A stretch of DNA of 64,000 bases, from positions 70,256,578-70,320,577 of the forward strand of contig CALNVZ010002100.1 of assembly GCA_940671915.1 (NCBI GenBank), read 5' to 3'. Below the pieces are notes generated by a model. It was given only the letters and a program-made list of their open reading frames with translations. It ran no database searches and was not told the DNA's origin. Made by a program: the position numbers and the translations under genes. This document shows, in pieces, positions 50,010 to 63,400 of the stretch (position 1 is its first letter; the number at the start of each line of letters is the position of its first letter). This stretch comes from Paracentrotus lividus. Taxonomy: Eukaryota; Echinodermata; Echinoidea; Camarodonta; Echinidae.

Positions 50010-50607
50010 TTGCAAAAAGAACTATACACTTTTTAAATAGCTACCAAATAGAAAAATATATGATTCTTGGGGGAAAGATTTACTAGTATATAAGGCTCCT
50101 ATCCTCAACTATCATTATGACACAAAAAATTCCGAAAATAACCCATGCTTCAGTGAGTAATGCCCACTTTTGTAAAGGACATAAAAATTAGCCTGCGCAG
50201 CAATTCACGTTTCATGTTGGACCTGGTTATGGAACACCATGAAGGAGTCAAAATAGATGATTTAATCGATTGGCCAACAAAGACAAAAATAAATCATAAG
50301 CAAAGCATAAATCAATTATATGAAAACAAATGGTGAAACATAACATTTTTGCAAATTATTAATTGTTTTTTTTCTAACTTTTGGTTTATCTTGGACTCTG
50401 TTGATTTATTTATTCCATCGTTAATTTTGACTCATTCATGGCGTTACATAACCAGGTGCAAAATGAATAGTGAATTCCTGCGCAGGCTAATTTTTGTGTC
50501 CTTTACAAAAGTGGGCATTACTCACATACAAACCTTTTATCCAAGAATCTTGTATTTTTTATTTGGTAGCCATTTCAAAAGTGTATAGTTCTTTTTGGGA
50601 CACACTG
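50010..50607. mobile_element. Mariner-type foldback MITE, complete copy
   Basis: The right end reads GTTCTTTTTGGGACACACTG then TA, so the inverted terminus begins CAGTGTGTCCC. The left end has the inverted counterpart CAAAAAGAACTATACACTTT (from 50013), although its outermost bases have diverged. Internal pairing includes GTGAGTAATGCCCACTTTTG with its reverse complement. TA target and CAGTG-type ends fit Tc1/mariner. No transposase frame. A truncated relative lies at 14931-15299. Confidence 0.75.
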
Positions 50608-52145
50608 TATGAACTCCAAATACTAAATTATCCCTCGTGCATATCTATTTCACCTCGGCCTGCGGCCTCCGAGAAACAAATCTGCTCTCGGGATAATTTA
50701 GTATTTGTCGTACTTATAATCCAGTATATTGCGCGATAGATTGTACACAATTTATTCAATATATTATAGCCTATAATTATGCTGCGTTCTAACGCTAAAA
50801 GTTTATTTGAAATTTATCTTTTCAATCAAGGAAACTCTTATTTTTGTATACCCTCTTTAAAAAATTCCAGGATGGTTGCAAAAATGGAAGATTTTATTTT
50901 TCTAAAGAAAAATATCCCCGCCATTGTCAAAAAAAAAAAAAGTATCCTTTTTTCTCTTTTATTTCCTTTGGCACATAAGAAACTTAGTGTAAGCAGAATG
51001 AGGGTTAACATGGTTGCTTGACACTTTGTCTTTGTAGTGTATTGTGCTTAAGGACATGTGTTCCAGTTCCATCACCTAAGAAGAATGTAAGAGGAGGAAG
51101 AAAAGAGAAAAAAAAAAAAAACAGAAAGAAGAAAAAGAAAAAAAAGGGAAATATATGGCGGATATTTGTGTTTTTCCTCGGAAGCTACAGTGATAAAATC
51201 CATTTATCCGTCTCACTTAGCTAATGAGGACATATAAGGAATACATGCCACTTTGGAAATCGATGCCTTCCAATCTATCATCCGTGTCATCTGAGATAAA
51301 GAGTGACTAACTACAGAATCAAAATGTTAGGTGACCTTTACATAATGCGTCAATTACAGGTCGGGTGGGAACAAGTAGAAGTATGTTGGCCGTGGGTGGT
51401 TTTTCATCATGTGCAGTCATACAACTACAAATGAAACGTCAAGTAGAAAAGGGGAAAAAATGTTTAGCCAAACATGTGCAGATGAATATCAGAGAGTGCA
51501 CTCTTGACAAAGCATGTCTTCATATTCTTTTTATTTTTTCTCTACGTTTTGTCTTCAGTTGATAAGACCCTTCAATTTACGGGTATCATTTGAAGTAAAA
51601 CATCCATTCTTCAGGGTTATATTGTACTTTCTTGAAGACGCATGATCTTTCAACATGTTACGACAGAGTATTTAGAGGACGACAGAGGTGGGGACGACCA
51701 TGCACTCTTCCAGAACACCAAGTTTTCTTTCTTTGAAGGGGGATAGTCATGGTTGTGTGACAACTTTTTCTAGACGTTTACTGTTACCCAATGTATTGTC
51801 CTTTTCCATATCGCTGTTTTAGCTTGGGGCGGCTGTGGTGCACTTTCCTCCTCGATTCTAAAAAATTGCGAAATGAGAGCGCGAATTAAAGCCCACTTCA
51901 AATAATTCAACCCATCTGCAAGATTTTGCTAATGTTGCTGCTAATTTGCTTATTACTTTCAAATATACACTGTTGTATGTGAACGGGTTATATTACGCCG
52001 TGTTTCATGGCGCATGATTATGAACGGGATTAAACGCGTAGGTCTACGCGCATCGAAATATTGCGGTATTTTGTTGAGGCTATATAGGGAAAGGGCAACA
52101 GGAAGAAAAAGGGTTATGCTATTAGTGCTTAAAGATGTGTTAGTT

Positions 52146-52238
52146 GTGTGTGTGTGTGTGTGTTTTTGTGAGGGTGTGTGTGTGTGTTTTTGTGAGGGTG
52201 TGTGTGTGTGTGTGTGCGTGTGTGTATGTGTGTGTTTG
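52146..52238. repeat. (GT)n tract with repeated TTTTTGTGAGGG interruption
   Basis: Two copies of a unit consisting of a GT run followed by TTTTTGTGAGGG alternate before a pure GT run. The interruption has been duplicated together with the tract, giving a minisatellite-like pattern. Open frames on both strands here are translation of the repeat (Val-Cys and Thr-His runs). Confidence 0.9.
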
Positions 52239-53924
52239 GGATAGTTAGATAATGCGTGTATAAATAAAGGGTATGTAAACTCGAGGGTAAGATGAAAATG
52301 TAGAGGTAAAGAGAGGTAGAGATACATGCGGAATGAATCAAGAACTTCTTAAAAGAGAAAGTAGGAGAGTATCATTACAAAATGTAAACACCATAAACAT
52401 TTCTGAAATAATGACCGAGCATTTTCTTAATAATCCTCGAACCTGCCAATCATCCTGGTTAATGGAAATAGTTACATGCATTTATTGCTTCAGGGCCGAT
52501 CAGAAAGAATGATGTTGAGAGTCTCTGTGGGAATAAAACAATGTGAGGTCGTTTGGAAGAGTTTTTAATCTTTTCCTTATAACATGAAATATTTCAATAT
52601 TTGTAAACATGTTGCTTTGATTTCATGATTAGATGTATAGATTAATTTTCCAAAAATGTTTTACAAAGTTTTGTCAGCGTCAAACGAGCAGAAATAAAAA
52701 TAAAAATTGAAAATTAAGTATTTACTTGGATGTTTTATATAAAAAAAATAAACCCAGATTAATCATCAGTGAAGAAAGTGTCGTGTCTACAATTAAGAAA
52801 GTATACCTCTGCTCCTTGCTACGATTAGAAAAAGATATTAGTACAAGAATTCCGGGACGACAGGTCGATGTGCAATTGCACACTTTGACAAGTAAAACAA
52901 AATAATCTACAACTACCAATTTTTTGTTTGTACACTGATGAATGTAATGTTTCTAATGTTGCTTTTGTTTAGTTCAAGGAAGTAGAACGGTTCACAGGGA
53001 CTAAAGTCTCAGCTTTAAATAAAGACTCATGCTTATTATGTGGTCCTTGAAAGCCTTTCGCCCATCGAGAGGTTTGATGCCAAGAGAACAAATGCAGAAG
53101 ATCAGATTTCCCACATTGCCTGTAGTACGGGAATTATAAGAGGGGGAAATACAAAAACAGAACTACCCATAAAATACCTTAATATAAGGTTTATACTTTT
53201 TTTATAGTTATTCCCCCAAAACACATTATCCTGATGTTTGTTCATCTAAAAATAAAATAGGGTTCCACCTATTCGTACAGATTCGTAAATATTTTACGCT
53301 TCTTATCTGGCCATATGTGACAGCAGCATACCGGTCAGTGGATAACGAACATTCGGCATCACGAACTTCACTTTAACATAGAGCAATAAAAAAATTCAGT
53401 GTACTGATTCCGATACAAATTTTGCTTTTCAAATATTATTCTCTTCATGTTTCAACTTATTGACAGATATAAACCTGAATAAATACACACAACTGATAAT
53501 CGAATGAAGCATTATTATACGGATGCTCAAAAACATGAACAAAATATAATCAATACAAATTTCATTAATTGCCTAGGGAGTAAATTTAAGCTACCCCCCT
53601 CCCAGCAAAGAATCAGTTACAGTGGGCATATAGGCAACGTACTTTGTGGAATAAAGTACAGTAGTTCTTTCTTCTTGTCCGACAAATATTGAGACATCCG
53701 TTTGTGAGGGTCCCATGCAAGATATTTGTCTGTTTGCCTTCGTCTTGGTCAACTCCCACGGCATACCAGCTTCCTACAATTTCGAGTTCCCCGCGGTACA
53801 TGTTTGGCAGACAATCTTTTAAGTGCCCCGAATTGAGATAGAAGATAAAGGGAGTGTGGTGGTTAATAAAATCCTCCGTAATGTTCCTGAGTCATTCTGC
53901 CTCCTTATAAAAGACCGAAGACCC

Positions 53925-53942
53925 GGGGGGGGGGGGGGGGGG
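53925..53942. repeat. Poly(G) run of 18
   Basis: An uninterrupted G run after CCC, giving a C3G18 inverted context. About 300 bases downstream is a C16 run (54243-54258), so the two could pair or form G-quadruplex structures. Length may be misassembled. Confidence 0.85.
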
Positions 53943-55140
53943 TCATCAAGTGGTTTGGTATTATATCACATTTGTTCAATTATTAAAATGATGAATGGAA
54001 TGGACAATGATCTAAAAGCATATTTGTGTAAAATTTTCGATGTATTTTTTTTTAAATCATTGGTTATTGCACCAATTGATAAACAAATAATTGGGTTACA
54101 AATCTTTAGACTACAACCTAAAGTCTTATGTAATCCCAAAGCTGGTACTTCAGATATTTAGGTTGTTTTTTGTTTTTTTGTTTTTTAACAAGATGATGCA
54201 TCTTCGGTGTTGTAACGAACTAGGTCTTGAATCACAATAAGGCCCCCCCCCCCCCCCCGCATAGATGAATCTTTCCAACCCAACGCAATGCATTCACAAA
54301 AACAACCTTTTTCCCCTCTTACCATCATACTGTTTTCTAACTAATTGTATCACGTATATTTTTGGTGGCCATTTTACCTCCATTCAATTAGAGTATTCCC
54401 GAGTTTACATTCGTGCGTAAAAGCCAAACATTCACCGTCACACCTAATAACTTGGTATTCATCTTACGACATATCTCTCATTAAAAAAAGAGCCACCTGT
54501 TAGCTCTTGTATAACAATGAAAAAAATGAAGAAAAAAAAACAAAAACAAAAAACAAACTATGTATCATTAGCGTTGTTGCTCTGTCAAGGTGTAGGGGAG
54601 ACCGGGGATAAATGTAACACGGGGCAATTGTAACAGGGGCTCCCATTCCTAGCAGAAACACGCTATAAACTTAAAATTTGTAGAGGGCATGCGCATTTCA
54701 TCGCTCCACATGCTGTATGAGTTTTAATAGATTTAACGGTTCGTGGAACTTTCTACAGCAGAAAACCCATTTTTTGAGCAGTAAAGTAATATTTCACATT
54801 ACCCATTGTTTTTCTTCTGGACAAATATGTAGATGAGCTACGGCTGTCATTTTCATATATTTAGAAATTATGTCTTAGGCCTATTTGCTAACGTTTAACG
54901 ATGAATACCTAAGCTTAAGATTTGAAAAAATCTCTCCAAATATGGTCGCCTCTGTCAGGGCAATGTAACAAGCTGTACAATTGCCCCTGAGGACTGTCTT
55001 CTGTTAAAATTCAAGTAACTCCGTAGGAACTCGCGCGGTATTAGCCCTTCCGCTGCATCAGACCAAGCAATCTATAACCATGCAGGGGGCACGCGAGCAT
55101 TTTTGAAGTGGAGGGGCTGATGCGCAAGGGGGGGCGTGTG

Positions 55141-55935
55141 TTTTCTTTTTCTTAATCTATTTTTTTTATGTTATTCTTTTATTTTATTTTACTTTATATT
55201 GATTCATTTGTTCTTGTAGTTTTTATTCTCCTATTTTGATATTATTTTGTATTTAATTCTTTTTATATTTTTTGTATTAAAATATCTTTATTTTATTTCT
55301 TTTTGTATAGTTTATTTATATGTTATTTTATTTTTGATATTTTTTTGTTTTATTAGCTTTCTTTCATCTTTGTATTCTTGTTAGTTATTCTTTTTTTTTT
55401 TTTGTTTTTCTTTTTTTTATTTTTATTTTTATTACTATTTTATTTTTATATTTTTTAATTTTTTATTTCGAATTTTTTTATTTTATATTAGATAATTTTG
55501 TTTTGATATTTTTGTATTATTTTAATTTTTTACTTTTTTATTTATTTTTTTTTTTTTTTGCTTATGCTTTTAGTTTTTGTTTAATTACTTATATTTTTAT
55601 TTTACGTATATTATTTTTAGATATTTATTATATTATATATTAAATTACTTATTATTTATTATATATATAATAATTCTTTACTTTATGATGATTGTTTTTT
55701 TTATTTTTCTCAATTTCTTTTTTTTTTATTTTTTTATTGTTAATTTTTTTTTTTATTTTATTTTTTATTTAATTAAATTATTTTTAAACAATTTTATATA
55801 ATGTTTTTTTATACAAATTATTTTAAATAATTATTACTTTTTTTTTTTTTGTGTTATTTTATTTTTTTTTATTTTATATTATTATTAATTTAATTTATAT
55901 TTTTTATTTTAATTCTTTTTTTTATTTATTTATAT
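55141..55935. repeat. Extremely T-rich block with strand asymmetry
   Basis: About 800 bp almost free of G and C on the plus strand, dominated by T with A interspersed in TTTTAT-like units without a strict period. It starts after a G-rich segment and ends at GGGGGCTGAACAGG. The plus-strand frame 55577-55801 is only Phe/Tyr/Ile/Leu from this composition. It looks like an expanded degenerate microsatellite inside the 2.7-kb element. Confidence 0.8.
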
Positions 55936-56093
55936 TGGGGGCTGAACAGGCCTAAAATCACAATGTATGGTCATTTGTCCGTTTTTGTACACGTTTCCTG
56001 ACAAAGTGGGGAGGGGGCTTAGAAATGAGAATTACACATGAACGTATCTGTCAATCATTTATTTCAATAAGGGAAAAATGGCCTTATTTAAAG

Positions 56094-56700
56094 TCTCAGA
56101 CATGAGAATTAAATTACTTAACATATCTGTCCAATACGTTTTGTTGAAAAGGCAAAGAATTTTGATTAGTCGAAAAAGGTGTCTTTAGCTTTGTTTATTC
56201 ATTTGTTCATTGTAATCAGAGACTCAAGTTTTTTTTTTTTTTATTATATTTTATTTTTATTTAATAATTCATATCACTTTACTAGAAACGAAAAGTAAAC
56301 AAATATGAGATAGTGAACATTAGGTTCTTTTAATGCAATTGTAAATAGGAGTAGTCTCGTCGATAAGCTCATGCAAGCATCAGAACTTCATAACTTTGAA
56401 CATGTTGAATGAATTGTCAATTATAATGCTTTACAAAAACAAAGGTAACCATATCTGCAATGTATAAGCTCAGACATGAGAATTAATAACTTTGACACAT
56501 CTGTCCAATACGTTTTGAATATTAGAATATTGATTGTCCGAAAAAGTGCCTTTAGTTTTCTTATCATTTGTTTCATTGTAATCAGAGCCTAAGTTTTCTT
56601 TTTATTCTTGTTGTTTTATAATTTATGTCACTTTACTAAGAGAACTTCAGAGTCTTCATAAGTTTGAATGTATTGAATGTCATTTTTTACTCTTATCAGA
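56094..56700 (+). repeat. Diverged tandem duplication inside 2.7-kb element
   Basis: Segments starting at about 56094 and 56468 share CAGACATGAGAATTAA, ATCTGTCCAATACGTTTTG and CATTGTAATCAGAG in the same order, followed by TCACTTTACTA. The unit is about 370 bp; the second copy is shorter. A-rich DNA follows at 56874-56899. Confidence 0.7.
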
Positions 56701-57292
56701 AATGTATCACTTATTTGGAAAGAATGTGTTAAAGTCAAAAGGCGATTCTATATATATTTTATACCACAGTTGTCAGTTTAAAGAATAGTGGGTAGGTACA
56801 AAGTAGATAAAGACTAAACTATGAATTGATGAGGTTCTATAGTTCTACAGTTAAAGGGTGAGCCCCACAACCTAAAAAAAAAAAAAAAAAAAAAAAAATA
56901 TTATAACTTTGCCCCATATCATGAATATAACAAGTGGAAATATAATATAATGGTCAAGCATTGTCATGTTTTATCATAATTAGCCTTGTGGTTTAAATCT
57001 TGGATCTGTCAAGTGCATAGTTTGATAAGAAAAACAAAATGTTACAATTTCATGTGTTACAATGCCCCGTACGTCGTTACATTGCCCCTGGACAAGGGCA
57101 ATTGTAACACTCGGACCTCTTTGTTTTGAAATGGATGGCTTCAAAATGACTTTTTACTTAGCCCAAACCTATTCATATGTCAGCTAGATATGGATTTTTC
57201 ATTTTATTTAGTTTTAAGCAAGTATTTAGCTTTAATAAAGTTGATAGGTCAAATTTGGAAAAAACTGTTACAATTGTCCCCGGTCTCCCCTA

Positions 57293-57888
57293 TATTGAGT
57301 AAACTAATGACAAAAGCGTGGAATACAAAATGGAAAGGTATGAAAAACAAAAGATCTTCTGATTTTTGACTTTTGTAAGGTATTTTCGTGTAACAAAGAG
57401 ACTTTAGACTTTTAGACTTTGAGATGGTATTTCCGTGTGGCGAAGAAAAGAAGATCTTATTTCATGACGAGCAAAAAAAAAAATAAATTAAAAATTAAAA
57501 TAAATAAATAAAATTAATAAATAAAATTAATGAAACGAAAATGGAAGCATATGCTATGCATGCAAGGGGCACATGCATGATTTACAAGGGGTGGGGTGAT
57601 ACGCCAAACTACCGCTTTTAAAGATACTGCATGGTGTACCCAAATCATTTTTACTTGGAGAGGGGGTGTAAAACATAGCCGGATCCAGGACGGTTGCTTG
57701 GAGACGCAAGCTGCCACTACCTTTTTTTTCATTGCTCTGAAAGCGCCGCTTGATTCTGGGGGAAAATACCCTTTGTCATCATGGTCAAATTGGAATTTTT
57801 CATTTTTCGATTACCATAGGAAAGGTCACCTAAAACCTGATTCTATGAATAAACCTCCGTGTTGCTGGTATAGGTTAGTGATACTTTT
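57293..57888. other. No supported gene; start of 156-codon frame
   Basis: The longest plus-strand frame of the window (57596-58066) begins here but runs across a Helentron-like 5' end at 57889, ends in aromatic-rich residues from T-rich DNA and shows no domain. I do not support it as a gene. Confidence 0.5.
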
Positions 57889-58070
57889 AGGAGGTATGTA
57901 CCGTATATACATTTACGTATGTACATATCACCTATTATATTCGTATGAGTTTTCTTTGCTCTTATTCGTTTTCAATTTTTTCTGTATCAATTTTGTTTTC
58001 ACCATAGCACAATTATATCAAGTTTCACAAAAACTTAATTCAGGCTTTACACCCTTTCCTCAATAAAATG
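57889..58070 (+). mobile_element. Helentron-like 5' end fragment
   Basis: AGGAGGTATGTACC preceded by TTTT, then GTACATATCACCT at 57921-57933, recalls the 5' hairpin of the elements at 22957 and 24046, here with a longer, imperfect loop. The following sequence keeps a TGAGTTTTCTTT-like stretch but quickly loses similarity, and no hairpin-CTAG 3' end follows nearby. The right boundary is arbitrary. Probably a degraded or distinct subfamily copy. Confidence 0.5.
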
Positions 58071-60249
58071 TGATTAGCTACGTACACAGGGGATGAACAA
58101 AAAAGTAATAATTTCTTGTTCATTTCCTTCGCCCAATTTATCAGTCGCTTCCCTCACGAAGTATAAATATTGAAGCGTATATCTTTATGTATTAACGAGC
58201 AGTGAGCTTACCCTACCCAAATAGGCTGGAAGTTTGTAATGTGATATGTATGATATGACGGCACGCTCTTGAAATCGACTCGGTTTTATGTGTACCAATC
58301 GTCTCAGTTTGTCTATGTGCTCTCAATATCTGCCTTTTCCATGTGCAGTCAGAAATTCTTGGACAAATATTGCCATAATCGGGGCGAATTCATGTGCGTG
58401 TAATCTAACGAGTATAAGTTTAAAGTCGATAAAATAAAAGTAGAGAAGAGGGAACCCAAGAAAAAGGAAAACCGGTATACACCGGATTTGATTTGACTCG
58501 GGGTAATGGTAAGGTGAACATTTTCAATCTCTAACCTTTTAAGTTTACTGCTGTGGTGAGTTTTGTAGTATTATAGTATGAAAAAGAAGACAACTAGTTG
58601 TCATTTGGAGTTGCATCGATCCGTTAGCATTATTCTTCTTCTGCCACTCTCGACCCAAGTAGATTTAGTTGCTTCCCTGTTTTCAAAACGAAAACTTCGA
58701 TCACCTTAAACTGAAAAAAAATTTGAGCTACACTGTAAACAGAAATTATTGTACTTTTAAATGGAAGCTAATTGTATATTCCCAATATACAAGAAAATAT
58801 CGTAAAATATGTTTTTACCGTGCGGTAGAGTTGCTTTACAAACAGCATGTTGAAATACCCCCTGAAAAGCATTTTTATCGATAACACATTACGTATTGAC
58901 AAAAACATCTAGTAATTGTCAAGGATACAATAATTTTATTGATCCTCAATAAAACCCTGACATTCATGAACATATCAATATCATATCGAAGATGTGTTAG
59001 AAACACCTACGCACAGAAACAACAGACACCAACGAACTTTAGACGAACCACTCACCGAATATTAGAAAAAATATATATCCTAGAATATTTTTACTTTTTT
59101 TATTAAGAAATATTCTCTCAAGCTAAAAATATAAAATGGGAAACGACAAATGCCAAATAGTTAAATTAAATAACAAAGACAGTATCGCAAAAAGGAGTTC
59201 GATGAAAAAAATATGATAGTCAACTGGTTGGCGTTTAATTGCCTTCGGTATGAAGCTATAATTGGAAAGTACCGAACTTTGGCACGTCAATTCACTTCAG
59301 GCAACATAGAGAACAAAGCTGTGGTTCGCTATGTTTTGTGTTAATCCTATTCTGTCTCTGATTTCATTTTCATCAACAACACAACAATTTCCCTGAGGAA
59401 ATCATAGCGAGTCCACCAAGAACAATCATGGGAGAGCTGAAATAAACAAACTTCACAATTTGTAAGGAAGGAATCCAATTATGATTTAAAGTTTATGTTA
59501 GCTTATCTCCCCAAAGGCGTTGTACACGTCCGCTGCTTCTCGTTTTAAAAGGGATAAAAAATAGAGTTGTTTTGATTAATCTGTTGCATGTTTTTCTGTA
59601 TCGTTAGATTAACTACGATACATAAAAATTGCCTGATAGGTGCCGACAGAAAGTGGGAGTGTCTTTATAGGCCTAGACCTTTTTTAAAACAGCGAGCCCA
59701 GATAAGGTCATACATAAAGAGGTTATAGTGTTGTTTATCATAAGATTGGTGTACCTCAAACATTTATTTTATATTAATCCATCCTTTATCTTGTTTTAAG
59801 GAAAAAAAGAGAGACAAAATTCATATTCCCATATTGCCCCTTTACCTCGATTAGCAGAGGTTTGAATTGAAAATAGTGACAACTATTTGTTACTAGACAA
59901 AAATATCATTTGGCGCTTGGTCAGCATCAATACATTCGTTATATGGGATGTGTTTTCCTGAAGAAATGACATTCTTTATCAAAAATAAATTTCCCTGCAA
60001 AAAAAAATAAATAAATAAAAAATAATAAAAACCAACAAAACAATCCAGTAGCAATTAGTCCTATTGACCTTGAAAGGGAATTAACATAATCGAACAAGAA
60101 TCAGAATCTTCCTAACTTATTTGTAACTGTGCACGCCATGCATTATAAGTTCGCTTCGTGTAGAATCTTATATAAAAAATAAAAACAAAACAAAACAAAC
60201 ACAATTGAAAAGAAAGTTTGTGAATGCAGCTGAGAGACTGATTTAGGAA
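58071..60249. other. No supported gene
   Basis: AT-rich DNA with short A tracts near 60000 and chance frames (58669-58884). A weak inverted repeat lies near 58918-58962. Nothing else seen. Confidence 0.5.
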
Positions 60250-60440
60250 CTGAATAATGCATCTCGTGACTTCCCCGAGACGTCTCCGCGACGGAATCCT
60301 TTGTGCCACGTATAAGGTATTAGAAACGTCTCCGAAACTTAGGAAATTGAGGAGAAAGAGGAGACTGAGCCATGGCAAAACCATGTTGACAAAATAATCC
60401 GTCTTAAATTTGTTTCCGCAAAGTGAGATACCACCCTTAC
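60250..60440. mobile_element. Diverged GGAGACGTCTCC-family foldback MITE
   Basis: The right end AAAGTGAGATACCACCCTTA matches the terminus of the palindrome at 34394-34751, and the left part contains GAGACGTCTCCGCGAC. The middle is shorter and the left terminus has decayed. The minus-strand frame 60112-60450 crosses it and is not a gene. Confidence 0.6.
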
Positions 60441-63400
60441 TCATTGTCATTTTGACGATTCCTTTAGCCGTGTAAAATTAAAATTCTGACTCTATAGGCT
60501 CTTTGCCTGCAAATTATAGATTTTATTTTTTCTTGCAATGGCAAACTAATAGTCTATTTATATCTAATCGATGTATGTATGATAACCGAGTGATCAATTA
60601 TGATCTCCTGGACTCAACCATTGATCCATTGTTTGTCACAATGTCATTCACAATCAATCATATTTTCTTCTTTAGTGGATTCAGACCTTGGTAAGAACAA
60701 AACGTTTACAAGATACCCAGAGAGAATCAATGATACAGATATTATTACCATGATTACGGGTCTATCGGTATCAAATAGAAGCGGTACACGCGGGAAACAT
60801 TTTTTTTTTCTTCGTAACATGAAAAATAATCACAACCTGGTCGTGTTGAGTATTTCCATAAACAGGAAGAATTATCTTCTGAAATATTGTTCGTCTCATA
60901 TTGGTGATGTAGATTCTGAGTAATTATTTTTTTTAACGTGTAGGTTTTGCACATATTAGGCCATGGACTCAGCGCTCCGAACAAAGGATTATGTTTAATT
61001 CCGGTTATCTCCTCGTCGCATAAAATCTAGAATAACTTTTGTATATTACGAAAGCAAATTTTTACCCCCATGGTGTATTAGCAAGAAAAAATCTTTGGGC
61101 TATATTGAATGATCGCATATACCTGAATGATCCTTAATGGCAACATAAGATGGACAAAAATTGGTAAAAAATACTTTTTAGATAATAAACAAGAAATTTG
61201 CTCAACAGAGAAACAGCTTGAAGTGTTAACAAATAAATAAAGCAGCCCTCATGATATAAAGCAGCCTTCATGTTTTTAATTCAAATCTACACCTAACCTG
61301 TCCACCCCTTAAACGAACAAACACACACACTAACAAAACAGCACAAAACAACAACAAAGTGTGGCGGTTTCAAAATGATTCTAGAAGTAGATTGACTTAG
61401 ACTAGCTCGATCTGTCAGTAGGTCATTAAGATAATGATTTTTGTTTTGAACTTAATTGATATAACCCTTTCTCGTAATGGATTATTGATGACCCTTCCTT
61501 CTCTGATAGATTTAGTGTTCACCATGTTCATCACGTTTATGAAAACGAAAGCACTGTCTACATTAAAGAAAGGGGAAGGACAGGACAAACAGAACGGAAT
61601 AACACGTATTTCACGCATCTTTAAAACTTTTGCATAATGTACGCGGTTTGACATTTGGAGAGTAGTGTTAATAGCAAGGATGACGACCTGAGCATTAAGC
61701 ATGTATTGCTTAGCTTGTAGCGACAAGAATGTACTCATATATGACAATGCCCTTGGATATGTCTTCTTGATAATGCGAATCTCATTCATAATTCATTTTT
61801 TGTTTTAACCTCAGAGTGTTGAAGCAACCAACAAAAGGTCATTGGAGGTCCTGTATCTTTTCTTGGAAAAAATATGTGGAAGATTTCGGATCCAAAAATA
61901 ATGTTAGAGTGGCAAAATAAGATTATGAATGGATTCGTCACTCTAACCTTAACCCTAACCCCTCCCGTCGACACCCTTGGGTAATTGGGATAATATCATA
62001 ACACAAACAACTGGGGATTACACCAAAGTGCCTTTGTGAAATACACACATTACCAAAAACATGAAAGAGGCAAATGTCCTTCAATCCTTTCAGCTCAATC
62101 GTTTTCATTTCCGATTCAACCTTTTAGATTCATGACACAAGCATTTCTATATATTCCCAATCTTTCTGTCTGTACCAAATTTTGGAAAATGAAAAATATT
62201 ATTTATGTAATTTGTTAAAATGCACCCCCCCCCCAAAAAAAAAAAAAAAAAAAAGGAAAAAAAAAAAATGGAAAAAAAGGAGGAACAACTCTGCTGCCTT
62301 TGCAGAGAAATAAAGAGAATTGTATATGTGAAATTATTATGTAGGGGAAGCGAACAGAAATTAAATAGCATTCTACATTACTTGGCAAATTCAACCATAC
62401 CGTCCCTTTAAGCATGTTCAGCGCCCTCGCCCTCTTAGCTCTACTAGAAACAGCACAATAGATGCTTGCATAGTATTGGCCATCAGGAGGTATCAATGTA
62501 AGAATGACGGGAATGAGCATTTCGGAATAACACGTTCGCCTGTATCATTCTTTAAAAGAAGAAAATTAAATTTACGAAATTATTTGTTCGGAAGGTTGGT
62601 TGGTTGGTCCTCCATATAGATGGCGCTTGTCAATCTCGAAGATTATTTGCGCTAGGCTCGATCGTGTATATAGTTTTGGCGCAGGCTTCAAAAGTTAAGC
62701 GCACGAGCGACTTTCCTTTGTGAAGTTTTGTTAGATATGGGTTTAAATTAGTATTTTGAAGAGAAAAAAAAAGAAAGAGAAAAAAATAAAACGCAAATGT
62801 TATTAAATGCATAAAAAGCGAAAGGTTGTGTTTAATTGCAAGATTGCAAGAAGGCTAATGTTATATCATTGCCAAGAGAGGTCGCTAACATTAGACTGAA
62901 GACCAAATTCGAATTTTCACAAAGATTCAACATATAGCTTTTTTAATAGTTAAATTGTTTATCTTTTTCTTTTTGACTATTTTTTATTTCATTTATTATT
63001 ATTATTATTATTTTTTTTATTTTTAGTTTGAGTATTTTAGAAGAGACCGATAACATTAATATTACTGAATCATATCAAACCAGTTTTTGAACGCCTACCG
63101 TACTTGCCCTCGACAAGCGTTATATCCTTCACCGCATATCCATTGCGTTTGAAATAACGATGTATGGTGGCTTCTCGCTTGATGAAAACCAAATGAGTGG
63201 AAAATATAAGAATAATAGTTCTCGGCGTCGCAATACCGCCGTTGGTACTTCCCTCAATCATAATGAAATTAATTCAGCGTGAAAGACAAAAGTACGATTA
63301 AAAAAGAAACACATGCATATATTATGAGCCAAAATTGGTGTCGTATAAAAACAGGTTTGACATGGGATTTTTTTAACGTCATGCACATATTTAAGAAATA

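Larger units (their letters stand above)
50608..54592. other. Gene-free stretch with microsatellites
   Basis: Contains a (GT)n minisatellite at 52146-52238, A-rich DNA at 51105-51145 and homopolymer G (53925-53942) and C (54243-54258) runs. Frames at 50349-51562 and 53504-54161 are short and lack motifs. No RNA gene or element boundaries are seen. Confidence 0.5.
54595..57290. mobile_element. 2.7-kb element with GGGGAGACCGGGGA inverted ends
   Basis: Left end GGGGAGACCGGGGATAAATG and the reverse complement of the right end GGGGAGACCGGGGACAATTG match over 25 bp with two differences; TA flanks both (54593-54594, 57291-57292). Internal copies of GGGGCAATTGTAACA occur in both orientations near both ends. 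The interior holds a T-rich block (55141-55935) and a diverged direct duplication (56094-56220 and 56468-56600). No transposase frame. TA targets would fit a Tc1/mariner-like enzyme, but the family is not certain. Confidence 0.75.

Noticed and set aside
51959-52341. 122-codon minus-strand frame rich in Thr-His
   Set aside because: Translation of a GT microsatellite.
57596-58066. Longest open frame in the window, 156 codons, plus strand
   Set aside because: It crosses a Helentron-like 5' end at 57889, its second half is aromatic and leucine rich from T-rich DNA, and no domain or start context supports it.
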